A stretch of DNA of 16,586 nt from CAZDUS01 sp964609375 (GCA_964609375.1 CAZSSA010000053.1:1-16586), one strand, 5' to 3'. Positions 1 to 7,518 are shown, counted from the stretch's first letter. Translations and numbers: made by a program. The notes: a model not told the origin generated them from the letters alone.

Positions 1-100
1 CACCCATTAACCATCAACCATCACCCCCCCCTCCCCCTCCTCCCCCATTCCCACCCCTGAACCCTGAACCCTGAACCCCAAACCCCCACCCCCCCCCACC
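1..100. repeat. C-rich low-complexity tract with 7-bp tandem repeats
   Basis: The first 100 bases are almost free of G on the + strand. They hold two adjoining heptamer series: ACCATTA/ACCATCA (about 3-23) and ACCCTGA (two perfect copies at 61-74, with degenerate copies either side at 54-60 and 75-81). Between and after these lie runs of up to nine C. The - strand is therefore a series of closely spaced G runs that could form G-quadruplexes. The tract ends directly at the ATG at 101, so it occupies the place where a ribosome binding site would be. It is cut by the window edge, so its full length is unknown. It encodes nothing I can recognise. Confidence 0.85.
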
Positions 101-1765
101 ATGACATCCCTCACATGCCTCTGGCTCAAAAAAATCGACGAGATGAATAATCTCCGCCGTATTCTACGGCGCGAATCCGTTTTCAAGGTCGTTTTCATTC
201 TCGCCTTCGCCTGTGGCCTTATGGGTGGATTCTTCATCCTCTTCCTCGACGCCTTCAAATTTCTCTCCGCACTGGGCGGCGGCACCTTTATGATCACGCG
301 TCGCCTGTTCTCTCTCTTCTATCTTGGCTTGGGGGGCATGCTCATCATGTCTAATATCGTCACCTCCTATTCCACCACGTTCCGCTCCCGCGAAACCGCA
401 TTCCTGCTGACCTCCCCCATTGATACTCGCTCAATCATCACCTACAAGTATCTGGAATCCACACTGCTCAGTTCCTGGGCTTTCATGTTCCTGATCATCC
501 CGTTCACAATCGCTTACACATGGTCTGAACACCTTGGCCCCATCTTCGCGCTCTGGACCGTCGTGTTTGCACTCCCCTACGTCTTCCTCTGTGGCGCTAT
601 CGGCACCGTCATCGCTCTCGTCATCGTCCGCTGGGCCCCCCGTAACCGCCTCATCTGGCTTTCGCTCGCCCTCATCGCCTTGTCCCTGACCGTCAAGCCG
701 CTCCTCGGGGTTCGTCACGTCAACATGCAGGATGAAACCGCTTTCATTCTCAATCGCCTGTTACCCGGGCTCCAGATGGCATCCCACCCGCTCGCCCCCA
801 ACCACTGGATCGCCGAAGGCATCATGTCGCTAACCAATGGCGAATACCAGCACGGCGCCCTGCTTTGGCTAACCCTGACCAGCAACATGATGATGCTGAT
901 CCTGTTGATCCAATGGCTGGGAACGCACACCTTCTTTGCCGCCTACCAGAGAGTGGCGGGAGCCACCAGCATCAGCCGCCGCCCCGCCGAACTCCTCGGC
1001 TGGCTGGAACCGGCCCTGCAGTTCCTCCCCCACGATATCCGCGGCATGATCCTCAAGGATATCCGCACCTTCCTCCGCGACCCGCTTCAATGGTCACAGG
1101 CGTTGATCTTCTTCGGCTTGCTGGCCATCTACTTCAGCAGTTTCCGCGCCTTCCGTTACGATCAAATGCCGGTCATCTGGCTTAACTTGGTCGTCTTCCT
1201 CAACATCTTCAGCGTCGCCTCGGTCATCTGCTCTCTCGCCTCCCGCTTCGTCTTCCCGCAACTCAGCCTGGAGGGTCACAGCTTTTGGATTCTCGGGTTG
1301 GCCCCGACGGGAATGCGCCGTATCCTCATCACCAAATTCCTGCTGTCAGCCACCACCATTGTATTCGTCAGCGCTGGACTCATGAGCCTGGCCGCATGGA
1401 TGCTTCAAATCGGCCCAGGCCTCAAAGCCATCTCCATTGGCGTCGCTGTGGGCATATCCATTTCCGTCACCGCGCTGTCAACAGGGCTGGGCGCCATCTT
1501 CCTCGACCTCAAGCAACCCAACCCGGTCGCCATCATCTCCGGATTCGGAGGCACCATCAATCTCGCCCTGAGCCTCGGCCTGATGCTTGCCTCCATTGCT
1601 CCTTTTGGATTCATCTGGTACTTTCACATCATCGGCAGCATCACCGACAAGGCCTTCATCCAAGGCAACCTCATCGCCGCCATCTGGCTGGTCGTCATCA
1701 CCGTAACCGCCACCGCCATCCCCTTATGGCTGGGCATCCGCAACCTGGCTCGCCGGGAGTATTGA
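101..1765 (+). CDS. ABC-2-type exporter permease, integral membrane protein
   Basis: A 554-residue polytopic membrane protein that probably forms the transmembrane part of an ABC exporter; the substrate is unknown. Hydrophobic segments lie near residues 29-50, 68-90, 120-140, 147-177, 184-198, 254-280, 333-347, 357-380, 408-435, 443-468, 475-500 and 523-547. The stretch ETAFLLTSPI (98-107) resembles the conserved 'LL.SP' element of ABC-2 permeases. RFVFPQLSLEG (382-392) and a GLGAIFLDLKQPNP segment (462-475) resemble large 'putative ABC exporter' permeases (PF16949-like, from memory). No ATPase is visible here; in such systems it usually lies just upstream, which is off the window edge. No Shine-Dalgarno precedes the ATG at 101, only the C-rich tract. 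ATG 143 (residue 15, before NNLRRILRRES) is an alternative start. Family assignment is fairly good, substrate is not assignable. Confidence 0.75.
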   Translation: MTSLTCLWLKKIDEMNNLRRILRRESVFKVVFILAFACGLMGGFFILFLDAFKFLSALGGGTFMITRRLFSLFYLGLGGMLIMSNIVTSYSTTFRSRETAFLLTSPIDTRSIITYKYLESTLLSSWAFMFLIIPFTIAYTWSEHLGPIFALWTVVFALPYVFLCGAIGTVIALVIVRWAPRNRLIWLSLALIALSLTVKPLLGVRHVNMQDETAFILNRLLPGLQMASHPLAPNHWIAEGIMSLTNGEYQHGALLWLTLTSNMMMLILLIQWLGTHTFFAAYQRVAGATSISRRPAELLGWLEPALQFLPHDIRGMILKDIRTFLRDPLQWSQALIFFGLLAIYFSSFRAFRYDQMPVIWLNLVVFLNIFSVASVICSLASRFVFPQLSLEGHSFWILGLAPTGMRRILITKFLLSATTIVFVSAGLMSLAAWMLQIGPGLKAISIGVAVGISISVTALSTGLGAIFLDLKQPNPVAIISGFGGTINLALSLGLMLASIAPFGFIWYFHIIGSITDKAFIQGNLIAAIWLVVITVTATAIPLWLGIRNLARREY

Positions 1766-1797
1766 TCAGTGAAGCAAACCCATCCCCCTCCCAACTC

Positions 1798-3504
1798 ATG
1801 AATCGCCAGCGAAAAGTCCTTTTCCTTCAACTCCCGCAGTTGGATAACGATACATCGGGACCCTCGGAAAACCTGATGCTGGCCGCCGCCTACCTTGAAC
1901 ACGCCGCTAACACGTCCGGCGAATCACGCTATCACCGGTTCATGCGATTACCTCGACACCTTGACCGTGCCGATACCCCCACCCTTGCAAACGCCATCCT
2001 TCATCAAAAACCAAACGTTATCGCCGCCACGCTTTACCTCTGGAATATCGAATGGACCCTCCGCCTGCTGCGTCTTATCAAAGCCATCCGGCCAGCCACT
2101 AAAATCATCGTCGGCGGTCCCGAAGTCGCCCGTCGTCATCCCTTCCTCTACCATTCCGGCGTTCCCGATGTCGCCGTCTCCGGCGAAGGCGAAGCCGTCT
2201 TCCCCGCCATCCTCAAGGCCGTTCGAGCGGGTCGTCAACCCGACTTCACAACGGTCGCCGTAAAAAGCAACCACGGATACAGGTGGGGGCACACGCCCCC
2301 CCCATCCGTTACGCTGAGCGACGTCCTGCCTCCCGTGGCAAGCTCCGCCTGCGCCCCGGATCACAACGGAATGGCCTACATGGAAACCTCGCGCGGCTGC
2401 CCAATGCGTTGCACCTACTGCCGCTACGCCCATCTCCGCCGCCATGTTTCATTTCTGGAACCTGAACACGTCGTCGCCAGAATTAGGGCCCTGCACGCCA
2501 TGGGCGCCGGCGAAATCCGTTTTATTGATCCCACATTCAACGCCCATCCTCACTTCCACGCCATCCTCCACGAACTCGTCAAATTGAATCGCAACCATCA
2601 TCTTCGCTTTTTTGCCGAATTGATGGCTGAACGCTTGACACCGGATGACGCCCGCCTTCTCGCCGCCGCCAATTTCACGGATATAGAGGTGGGAATGCAA
2701 AGCCGCGACCCTGATGTCCTTCGCGAAATCCGCCGCCCAACCCGTCTGGCCCAACTCGATAGCGGCATCCGACTGCTCTCACGTCACGGCATCAAGGTGA
2801 CGCTCGATGTCATGTATGCCCTGCCCTTGCAGGACCTGAAGGGGGTACGGAACACCATCGCCTGGAGCCTGCGCCAGCCGAAAACCAATATCCAATGCCT
2901 CCAGACCCTTCTGCTCCCGGGAACCGAACTCCGTGATCGACGTCACCAATGGCAATGCCGGGCGCTCACGCTCCCCCCCTATGCCGTCACCTCCACCAAC
3001 TCGCTATCCGCCGGGGACATCGTTCGCATTGAGCACTTGATCGCCTGCCACCCTCGACTCAGATCAGACAACCCCACGGAGGGATTTATTGGGCGCAAAC
3101 TTCCCGACCTGTTTGATGAACAACTACCCCTGGAAGCCTCCGCTCTCCCTCACGCCGAACTTCCAGGCCGGGAAAACCGCCGCACTTACCTGATTGACGG
3201 TTCAAACTTGTTCCAATACCGAACCGCCCTGGCAACCTTCATCCATCGTTGCCTTCAGGAACAACCCGACGGCTTGTTCCAATTTGTGCTGGTTCCAAGA
3301 ATCGAGGAGCCGTTGGACCTTCTGGATGAACTGATAGCGGTAATTCGAAAATCACCATCCCACTTGGTTGACCGCTATGCCGGCATCATGGCCAATCAAC
3401 AAATAGCGTCACGTCGCCTCAGGATCCTGCTCCCCCCTCGCCGGCAATTCGATCCCCAATGGATTCAGGCCGCAGAGCAAGTGCTGTCAGAAGCCTTCTT
3501 CTGA
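1798..3504 (+). CDS. B12-binding-domain-type radical SAM protein of unknown function
   Basis: A 568-residue radical SAM enzyme. Residues about 5-145 look like the Rossmann-type cobalamin-binding domain of this superfamily (KVLFLQLP at 6-13, IIVGGPEV at 103-110, SGEGE at 128-132). The DxHxxG cobalamin-ligand motif is not seen, so B12 may not bind in the usual way. The 4Fe-4S motif is Cx3Cx2C with C201, C205 and C208 in SRGCPMRCTYC. The barrel continues through EIRFIDPTFN, DIEVGMQS and TLDVMYALPLQD to about residue 400. The C-terminal 170 residues are not recognised. The open frame extends upstream to 1285, but that part is a shadow of the permease gene. ATG 1798 is the first ATG in frame after the permease stop. 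It has no Shine-Dalgarno; TTG 1762, overlapping the permease stop with a weak GGGAG nearby, is an alternative. The 32-bp gap suggests cotranscription with the permease. Confidence 0.8.
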   Translation: MNRQRKVLFLQLPQLDNDTSGPSENLMLAAAYLEHAANTSGESRYHRFMRLPRHLDRADTPTLANAILHQKPNVIAATLYLWNIEWTLRLLRLIKAIRPATKIIVGGPEVARRHPFLYHSGVPDVAVSGEGEAVFPAILKAVRAGRQPDFTTVAVKSNHGYRWGHTPPPSVTLSDVLPPVASSACAPDHNGMAYMETSRGCPMRCTYCRYAHLRRHVSFLEPEHVVARIRALHAMGAGEIRFIDPTFNAHPHFHAILHELVKLNRNHHLRFFAELMAERLTPDDARLLAAANFTDIEVGMQSRDPDVLREIRRPTRLAQLDSGIRLLSRHGIKVTLDVMYALPLQDLKGVRNTIAWSLRQPKTNIQCLQTLLLPGTELRDRRHQWQCRALTLPPYAVTSTNSLSAGDIVRIEHLIACHPRLRSDNPTEGFIGRKLPDLFDEQLPLEASALPHAELPGRENRRTYLIDGSNLFQYRTALATFIHRCLQEQPDGLFQFVLVPRIEEPLDLLDELIAVIRKSPSHLVDRYAGIMANQQIASRRLRILLPPRRQFDPQWIQAAEQVLSEAFF

Positions 3505-3550
3505 CATGTCCACGGGAGGGCAAATCGGCGGAGAGCCGCACCCATTGTAA

Positions 3551-3802
3551 TTACGCCACCAACAGCTCCATATCACGATTGCAGCAATGGGGCTCAAACA
3601 CGCCTCGCCCTTTCCTCACCATGGCCACTTCCGCACCACACACCGGACAATGGTACACCATCGCACGTTGCTTCATCACATTCATGCCCTTATTACAACA
3701 TCGGGGGGTAAACTCCCCTATGCGGTCTCCCACAACCATCACTTCCGAACCACACACCGGGCACCGATAAATGACCCCACGCGGATTTGCCGCCGTTGTC
3801 AT
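3551..3802 (-). CDS. Tandem desulforedoxin-like metal-binding protein
   Basis: An 83-residue protein made of two similar copies of a small cysteine module with a 38-residue period: residues 12-42 and 50-80. Each reads Y-x-CPVCG-x-EV, then an 18-residue step to a CC pair (C14, C17, C35, C36 and C52, C55, C73, C74). This is the CxxC...CC ligand pattern of desulforedoxin and of the N-terminal domain of desulfoferrodoxin, which bind Fe(Cys)4. The usual CCGxPM ending is changed to CCNKGM and CCNRDM. The start overlaps the stop of the upstream small gene by 4 bp (ATGA), implying translational coupling. As last gene of the flavodiiron operon, a role as electron carrier for the flavodiiron protein is likely but inferred. 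Zinc binding with a structural role is the alternative. Confidence 0.8.
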   Translation of the reverse strand: MTTAANPRGVIYRCPVCGSEVMVVGDRIGEFTPRCCNKGMNVMKQRAMVYHCPVCGAEVAMVRKGRGVFEPHCCNRDMELLVA

Positions 3803-4008
3803 CGACCACCCGCTCTTTCGGAAGGATCAATCCTGTCCATCGGCGTCCCGCAACAAATCAGCTCCATTACCCCGACCCCGCCGCGCGTCACCATGACAAC
3901 ATTTCCACAGTGGCGACATACATAAGCCGCCCCGACATCGATCGTCAATGCCTGTTCCCACTCCTCAAGATCCCAATCCCCTGCCTGATCGCCGCTTTGC
4001 TTTGTCAT
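3799..4008 (-). CDS. Single-domain desulforedoxin-like protein
   Basis: A 69-residue protein with an acidic, tryptophan-containing N-terminus (about 1-28) and one desulforedoxin-type module, YVCRHCG...ICCGTPM. Its cysteines are C31, C34, C52 and C53, matching the Fe(Cys)4 ligand set of desulforedoxin; here the canonical CCGxPM ending is kept. I chose ATG 4008 because AAGGGG, overlapping the stop of the flavodiiron gene, sits 5 bases before it. A GTG at 4014 would lie too close to that site. The start is 9 bp downstream of the flavodiiron stop, so the genes form one operon. Probable function: redox partner passing electrons to the flavodiiron protein, as rubredoxin does in Desulfovibrio gigas. 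That function is inferred from context. Confidence 0.78.
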   Translation of the reverse strand: MTKQSGDQAGDWDLEEWEQALTIDVGAAYVCRHCGNVVMVTRGGVGVMELICCGTPMDRIDPSERAGGR

Positions 4009-4017
4009 ACACACCCC

Positions 4018-5208
4018 TTATGATGATGTTAACGACCCCGCCACCTGACGCCCAAACTCACGACATTGCGACAACTCGTCAACTCCCGGTTGCCACTTGA
4101 TCCTGATGCCATCACAGGCCAGCGGAATCGAGCACTTTTTGAAATGCTCCTCTATTTCCTTCACGCTCTCTCCGCTCCACCCATAGGAACCAAATGCCGC
4201 CCCAATCTTGTTTTGGAATCTCAACCCCTTCATTTCGGCAAGAACCTGCGAAAGCGAAGGCAGAATCCCGTTATTGTGCGTACAGGATCCGATAACCACC
4301 AACCCGGCATTAAATATCTCCACCATCAGGTCGTTGGTGTCCGAAAGTCCAGCGTGGAACACCTTGTTATCAACCCCTTTCTCCGTCAGTCCTTCACTGA
4401 TCGCCTTGGCCATTTTCTCCGTGGCATTCCACATCGTGTCATACACGATCACCGCCCGCCTGCTCGGTTTCTGCAAGGCCCACTCCTGATAGCGCTTCAC
4501 AATCTGGAGCGGATCCTTCCGCCAAATGACCCCATGGCTCGGAGCGATCATATCCACCGGCAGTTTCAACGCCAGCAGTTCATCAATTTTCTTCAAAACA
4601 CGATCGCTAAACGGGGTAAGGATATTGGCGAAATACTTGAGCGACTCCTCATAAAGTTCCGCTTCGCACACCTGGTCGTTAAAATGAAATGCCGTTGCAA
4701 AGTGCTGCCCGAATCCATCATTGGACATCAGGATGTTATGCCCCGTCAAATAGGTGAACATCGTATCCGGCCAGTGCAACATGGTGGCCTCAAGGAAAAC
4801 GAGTTCATGTTTGCCAAGGCTTAACCGGTCTCCCGTCTTCACAACCTGAAATTTCCACGGTTGATGATAGTGCCCGGGAACGCTTGTCGCCCCGTTCCTG
4901 GAAACCACTATCGTCGCCTTGGGACAAAGTTTCATCAGTTCCGGCAAGCTGCCCGAATGATCCGGCTCCGCATGATTGACCACCACATAATCAATGGTGG
5001 CAGGATCGACCACTTCCTTGACCCGCGCCACAAATTCACCCGCGTGGGGCCCCCACACCGTATCCACAAGCACGGTTTTTTCATCCTTGATCAAATAGGC
5101 ATTATAGGTCGTCCCCCGGTGAACCGAGAGTTCAACACCATGAAATTTCCGGATGCCCCAATCTGTCACACCCACCCAATAAACACCTTTTGCCAATTCA
5201 GTAATCAT
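4018..5208 (-). CDS. Class A flavodiiron protein (oxygen/nitric oxide reductase)
   Basis: A 396-residue cytoplasmic enzyme that reduces O2 to water and/or NO to N2O without energy conservation, protecting anaerobes. The N-terminal metallo-beta-lactamase-like domain (1 to about 245) carries the complete diiron ligand set: H79, E81, D83, H84 (NHAEPDHSG), H145 (MLHWPD), D164 (MSNDGFG) and H225 (APSHG). The C-terminal flavodoxin domain (about 250-396) has the FMN phosphate loop YDTMWNAT and the GSCTHNNG and FGSYGWSGE loops. Length matches two-domain class A proteins; there is no fused rubredoxin or flavin reductase, so separate electron donors are needed. The two desulforedoxin-like genes immediately downstream are candidates. 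The start at 5208 has GGAGG 7 bases upstream; an in-frame ATG at 5223 lies before that site and is unlikely. O2 versus NO preference cannot be read from sequence. Confidence 0.95.
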   Translation of the reverse strand: MITELAKGVYWVGVTDWGIRKFHGVELSVHRGTTYNAYLIKDEKTVLVDTVWGPHAGEFVARVKEVVDPATIDYVVVNHAEPDHSGSLPELMKLCPKATIVVSRNGATSVPGHYHQPWKFQVVKTGDRLSLGKHELVFLEATMLHWPDTMFTYLTGHNILMSNDGFGQHFATAFHFNDQVCEAELYEESLKYFANILTPFSDRVLKKIDELLALKLPVDMIAPSHGVIWRKDPLQIVKRYQEWALQKPSRRAVIVYDTMWNATEKMAKAISEGLTEKGVDNKVFHAGLSDTNDLMVEIFNAGLVVIGSCTHNNGILPSLSQVLAEMKGLRFQNKIGAAFGSYGWSGESVKEIEEHFKKCSIPLACDGIRIKWQPGVDELSQCREFGRQVAGSLTSS

Positions 5209-5410
5209 CCCACTCCTCCACATTCATCTAAACTTAACACCCAATGTCTTAACAACATACCATAGTAACCACACAACCAAAAGCACTTCCTGAACCATCG
5301 CATCCACGCATCCGCCATCCGAGTTGATTATGCAAAAAACACGACACCCCCTCAATCCATCATTGCATTCGCCTCATGGCTAGCCTACAGTCCAAACGAT
5401 CACAATATCC
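5209..5410. other. Divergent intergenic region between flavodiiron operon and ATP-grasp gene
   Basis: About 200 bp separate the start of the leftward flavodiiron operon and the start of the rightward ATP-grasp gene. It must hold promoters for both. On the + strand I see one weak candidate (see 5363-5391). On the - strand no convincing -35/-10 pair stands out; the best, TTGTTA with a 17-base gap to TTTAGA, is poor. I saw no strong inverted repeat that would mark an operator and no open frame worth calling. Confidence 0.6.
5363..5391 (+). promoter_or_regulatory. Weak sigma70-like promoter candidate for the ATP-grasp gene
   Basis: TTGCAT (5363-5368) and TACAGT (5386-5391) are separated by exactly 17 bases. 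The -10 box matches 4 of 6 consensus positions and the -35 box 3 of 6. Transcription would begin near 5398, leaving a very short leader before ATG 5411. If the true start is ATG 5429, the leader would be about 30 bases. Low confidence. Confidence 0.3.
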
Positions 5411-6475
5411 ATGACGATGAAAAAGCTTATGAAACAGAGTAAACGCTACCATGTCGCCCTTGTTTATAATTCAGGGGCATCCGCCACACCCGAAGTCCCC
5501 GAAGACAGCGGGTCAACGGATGACTTGCGGAAAATGATCAGGCACATGGCTCGCGTCCTCCGGAAAAGCGGCTACAAAGCCACCATTGTCTCACTGGCAA
5601 ACGATCTTCTCGCTTTCCAACGCCGTCTCCGCACGCTTCGCCCCGACGTCGTTTTCAATCAGTATGACGACGTTGTCCACGGCGCCCTCTACGAAATGCG
5701 GGTGGCCGCTCTCGTGCAAATGATGGGATTCCCCATGACTGGCTCCCCTGCCCTGGCCCTCGGATTGAGCCGCTACAAATACATGTCGGCCAGTCTCCTT
5801 CAGGGTGCCGGAATTCCCATCCCGCCCAATACGGAACTCCTGGAGAAAATCGGCGATGTGGATCGCTGCCGCTGGCATTTCCCTGTGATCGTCCAGCCCA
5901 GCCGCGAACATGCCGGTATCGGATTGGCCCGCGATTCCGTCGTTTTCTCCAAAGCCAAGCTAAAGGAGAAAGTGCGCGAAATCCTGAAACACTATCATCA
6001 ACCCGCCCTCGCCCAACGCTTCCTGCCCGGCCGGGAATTCAATGTCGGAATCCTTGGCGGACGGAAACTGACGGTTCTCCCCTTGGCCGAGGTTGATTAT
6101 TCAAGATTGCCAAAGGAAATTCCACCCATTATGTCCTATGCGGCCAAATGGATGGAAGACAGCGTTGAATACCAGAAAACCTCCGTCACATGTCCCGCCC
6201 AGGTCGAGCCCTATCTCGCACGCGAAATCAGCTCCATTTCCCTGCGGGCATTTCGCGCTGTCGGCGGCTGGGGCTATGGCCGCGTGGATATTCGTCTGGA
6301 TGAAAACGGGCAGCCCCGCGTACTCGAGGTTAACTGCAACCCATCCCTCGACGAAAGCGTCTCCCTGGCACGCTCCGCAGAAAAGACAGGAATTGATTAC
6401 GTCCACCTGCTACAGCAGATCGTAAAGATTGCCCTCGAAGGCCCATCCTTCGATGTTGGCATCCCCATGCTGTAA
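5411..6475 (+). CDS. D-alanine-D-alanine ligase-like ATP-grasp protein
   Basis: A 354-residue ATP-grasp ligase that should couple ATP hydrolysis, through an acyl phosphate, to forming an amide-type bond. Three magnesium ligands are present with the same spacing as in E. coli DdlB (D257, E270, N272): D293 (GYGRVDIRLD), E306 and N308 (RVLEVNCNPS). R291 corresponds to the catalytic Arg before the first Asp, and GREFNVGILGG (207-217) matches the Ddl 'EFTVxxLG' strand. However, the Ddl loop PSREGSSVGM is here PSREHAGIGL (163-172), so the serine that helps position D-Ala is gone. The ATP-site lysine just before it is Gln (Q162), and the Ddl N-terminal glycine/glutamate signature is absent. It is therefore probably not a cell-wall Ddl but a ligase for another amino acid or peptide. 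Alternative starts are ATG 5417 and 5429; no clear Shine-Dalgarno decides. It converges on the metallopeptidase gene. Confidence 0.8.
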   Translation: MTMKKLMKQSKRYHVALVYNSGASATPEVPEDSGSTDDLRKMIRHMARVLRKSGYKATIVSLANDLLAFQRRLRTLRPDVVFNQYDDVVHGALYEMRVAALVQMMGFPMTGSPALALGLSRYKYMSASLLQGAGIPIPPNTELLEKIGDVDRCRWHFPVIVQPSREHAGIGLARDSVVFSKAKLKEKVREILKHYHQPALAQRFLPGREFNVGILGGRKLTVLPLAEVDYSRLPKEIPPIMSYAAKWMEDSVEYQKTSVTCPAQVEPYLAREISSISLRAFRAVGGWGYGRVDIRLDENGQPRVLEVNCNPSLDESVSLARSAEKTGIDYVHLLQQIVKIALEGPSFDVGIPML

Positions 6476-6477
6476 CC

Positions 6478-7518
6478 CTACCCGGTAAACCGGCCGGTAT
6501 AGGCAAAGTCTTTGGCGAGCGATGTCACCAAGGACGTGATCTCAAGCAATTTTTCCGTGCTCTTGCTGCGTGGCAACCGGAGCCTCAACTGCGTCGCCCG
6601 ATCCGCCAACTTATCCATAATCGTGTTCACTTCTTCAGGCGCCAGCCCCGACCATGTACTGACCGGCTGCACCAAGCGCTGACGCTGACGACGAATCAGA
6701 AGTCCCGCCTGCATCTGGCTTCGCGAACGCACACGCGGAAACACGCCGGACAGTTTATCATCCACATACCCCTGTGCCGCCGCGCGGTATCGTTCCGCTC
6801 GCTGTCCATAATGCTCGGCAAGTTGAATGGTCATGGAATCCACAGGACTAAGCAAGGCTCCTTCACTCGCGGCAGGAACAGGTTTACGGCGGAGACTCCT
6901 CATCATTTTCGCCACAAAATTCAGCTTCCGGATCGCCGGCCAAAACCGGTATTTGGTCTTCCACCCCGACCGCGGCGTCAACCAGATCGCAAAGGTCTCG
7001 GCAAAGTCCTCGTCCGGATGCTTCTGGGCATAGTTACGACCATATTGACTATGCGCAAGGTGCCGGACAAAGTCCCGACTATACGGGTCCGGCATAAAGG
7101 TGTCCCGGTAAGGCTTGGAAAATTTTCCAAAAACATCCACCCACCCCGGCCACTCCCATAACCGGTAGGCATAGTTGATCGCATGCCCGACTTCATGCCG
7201 CAACAGCATCAACGCCGTCCGCTGGTCTTCAATCTCCCCCGTTTGCTCTTCTTCAATCCTGGAAAGTCGCCGATCAGCCAGATAAAAGGGGACCCCCACG
7301 GCAGGCACTTGATCCGGACAACCCCAGCCATCCGAAAGATAAAACATAGGGCGGAATTTAATCCCTTTTAAGAGTAATTCCCGCTCAACCTGCCGGATCA
7401 ACGGTTCAATCGACCCGCCCCGTATCCGTAGCCCCAGATCACAGATACGGGAATTTAACAGTTCGTAACGAACTGTATTCCAACCACTTACAATTAACTT
7501 GGCTCGAGCTGCACCCAT
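6478..7518 (-). CDS. Putative zinc metallopeptidase (HEVGH...EDFAET)
   Basis: A 346-residue protein with a zincin active site: HEVGH with H108, E109 and H112, inside the helix LLRHEVGHAINYAYRL. A second motif, HPDEDFAETFAIWLTP, supplies the likely third ligand, E174. This HExxH plus (D/E)DxAE arrangement recalls the Pfam 'putative zinc-binding metallo-peptidase' families (Peptidase_Mx-like, from memory). No signal peptide is seen, so it is probably cytoplasmic. The C-terminal part (about 195-346) is basic and helical and is not recognised. ATG 7518 is preceded by GGGTGA at a suitable distance. It meets the ATP-grasp gene tail to tail with 2 bp between stop codons, so the two genes could affect each other through convergent transcription. 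Whether the two proteins act on the same substrate is unknown. Confidence 0.75.
   Translation of the reverse strand: MGAARAKLIVSGWNTVRYELLNSRICDLGLRIRGGSIEPLIRQVERELLLKGIKFRPMFYLSDGWGCPDQVPAVGVPFYLADRRLSRIEEEQTGEIEDQRTALMLLRHEVGHAINYAYRLWEWPGWVDVFGKFSKPYRDTFMPDPYSRDFVRHLAHSQYGRNYAQKHPDEDFAETFAIWLTPRSGWKTKYRFWPAIRKLNFVAKMMRSLRRKPVPAASEGALLSPVDSMTIQLAEHYGQRAERYRAAAQGYVDDKLSGVFPRVRSRSQMQAGLLIRRQRQRLVQPVSTWSGLAPEEVNTIMDKLADRATQLRLRLPRSKSTEKLLEITSLVTSLAKDFAYTGRFTG

Noticed and set aside
54..88. True telomere or replicon end
   Set aside because: The repeat is telomere-like, but the tract is short and degenerate and simply reaches the window edge; nothing shows a DNA end.
1285..1797. N-terminal extension of the radical SAM frame
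   Set aside because: It overlaps the permease gene in another frame and reads as Pro/His/Arg-rich nonsense; conserved sequence begins only after ATG 1798.
3505..3550. Bidirectional terminator between the radical SAM gene and the flavodiiron operon
   Set aside because: Only a 4-bp stem (GCGG/CCGC) is present and neither strand has a T run after it.
4066..4824. A 252-codon open frame on the + strand
   Set aside because: Antisense to the flavodiiron gene, with no motifs and no ribosome site; a shadow.
5209..5300. Possible HcpR/FNR-type operator (TTGTG half-site) before the flavodiiron gene
   Set aside because: Only one half-site is present and no matching inverted half at the correct distance, so it is not distinguishable from chance.
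101..7518. A single biosynthetic cluster joining the exporter, radical SAM, ATP-grasp and peptidase genes
   Set aside because: The genes alternate strands and are interrupted by a self-contained flavodiiron operon, and no precursor peptide is visible. Proximity alone does not support one system.
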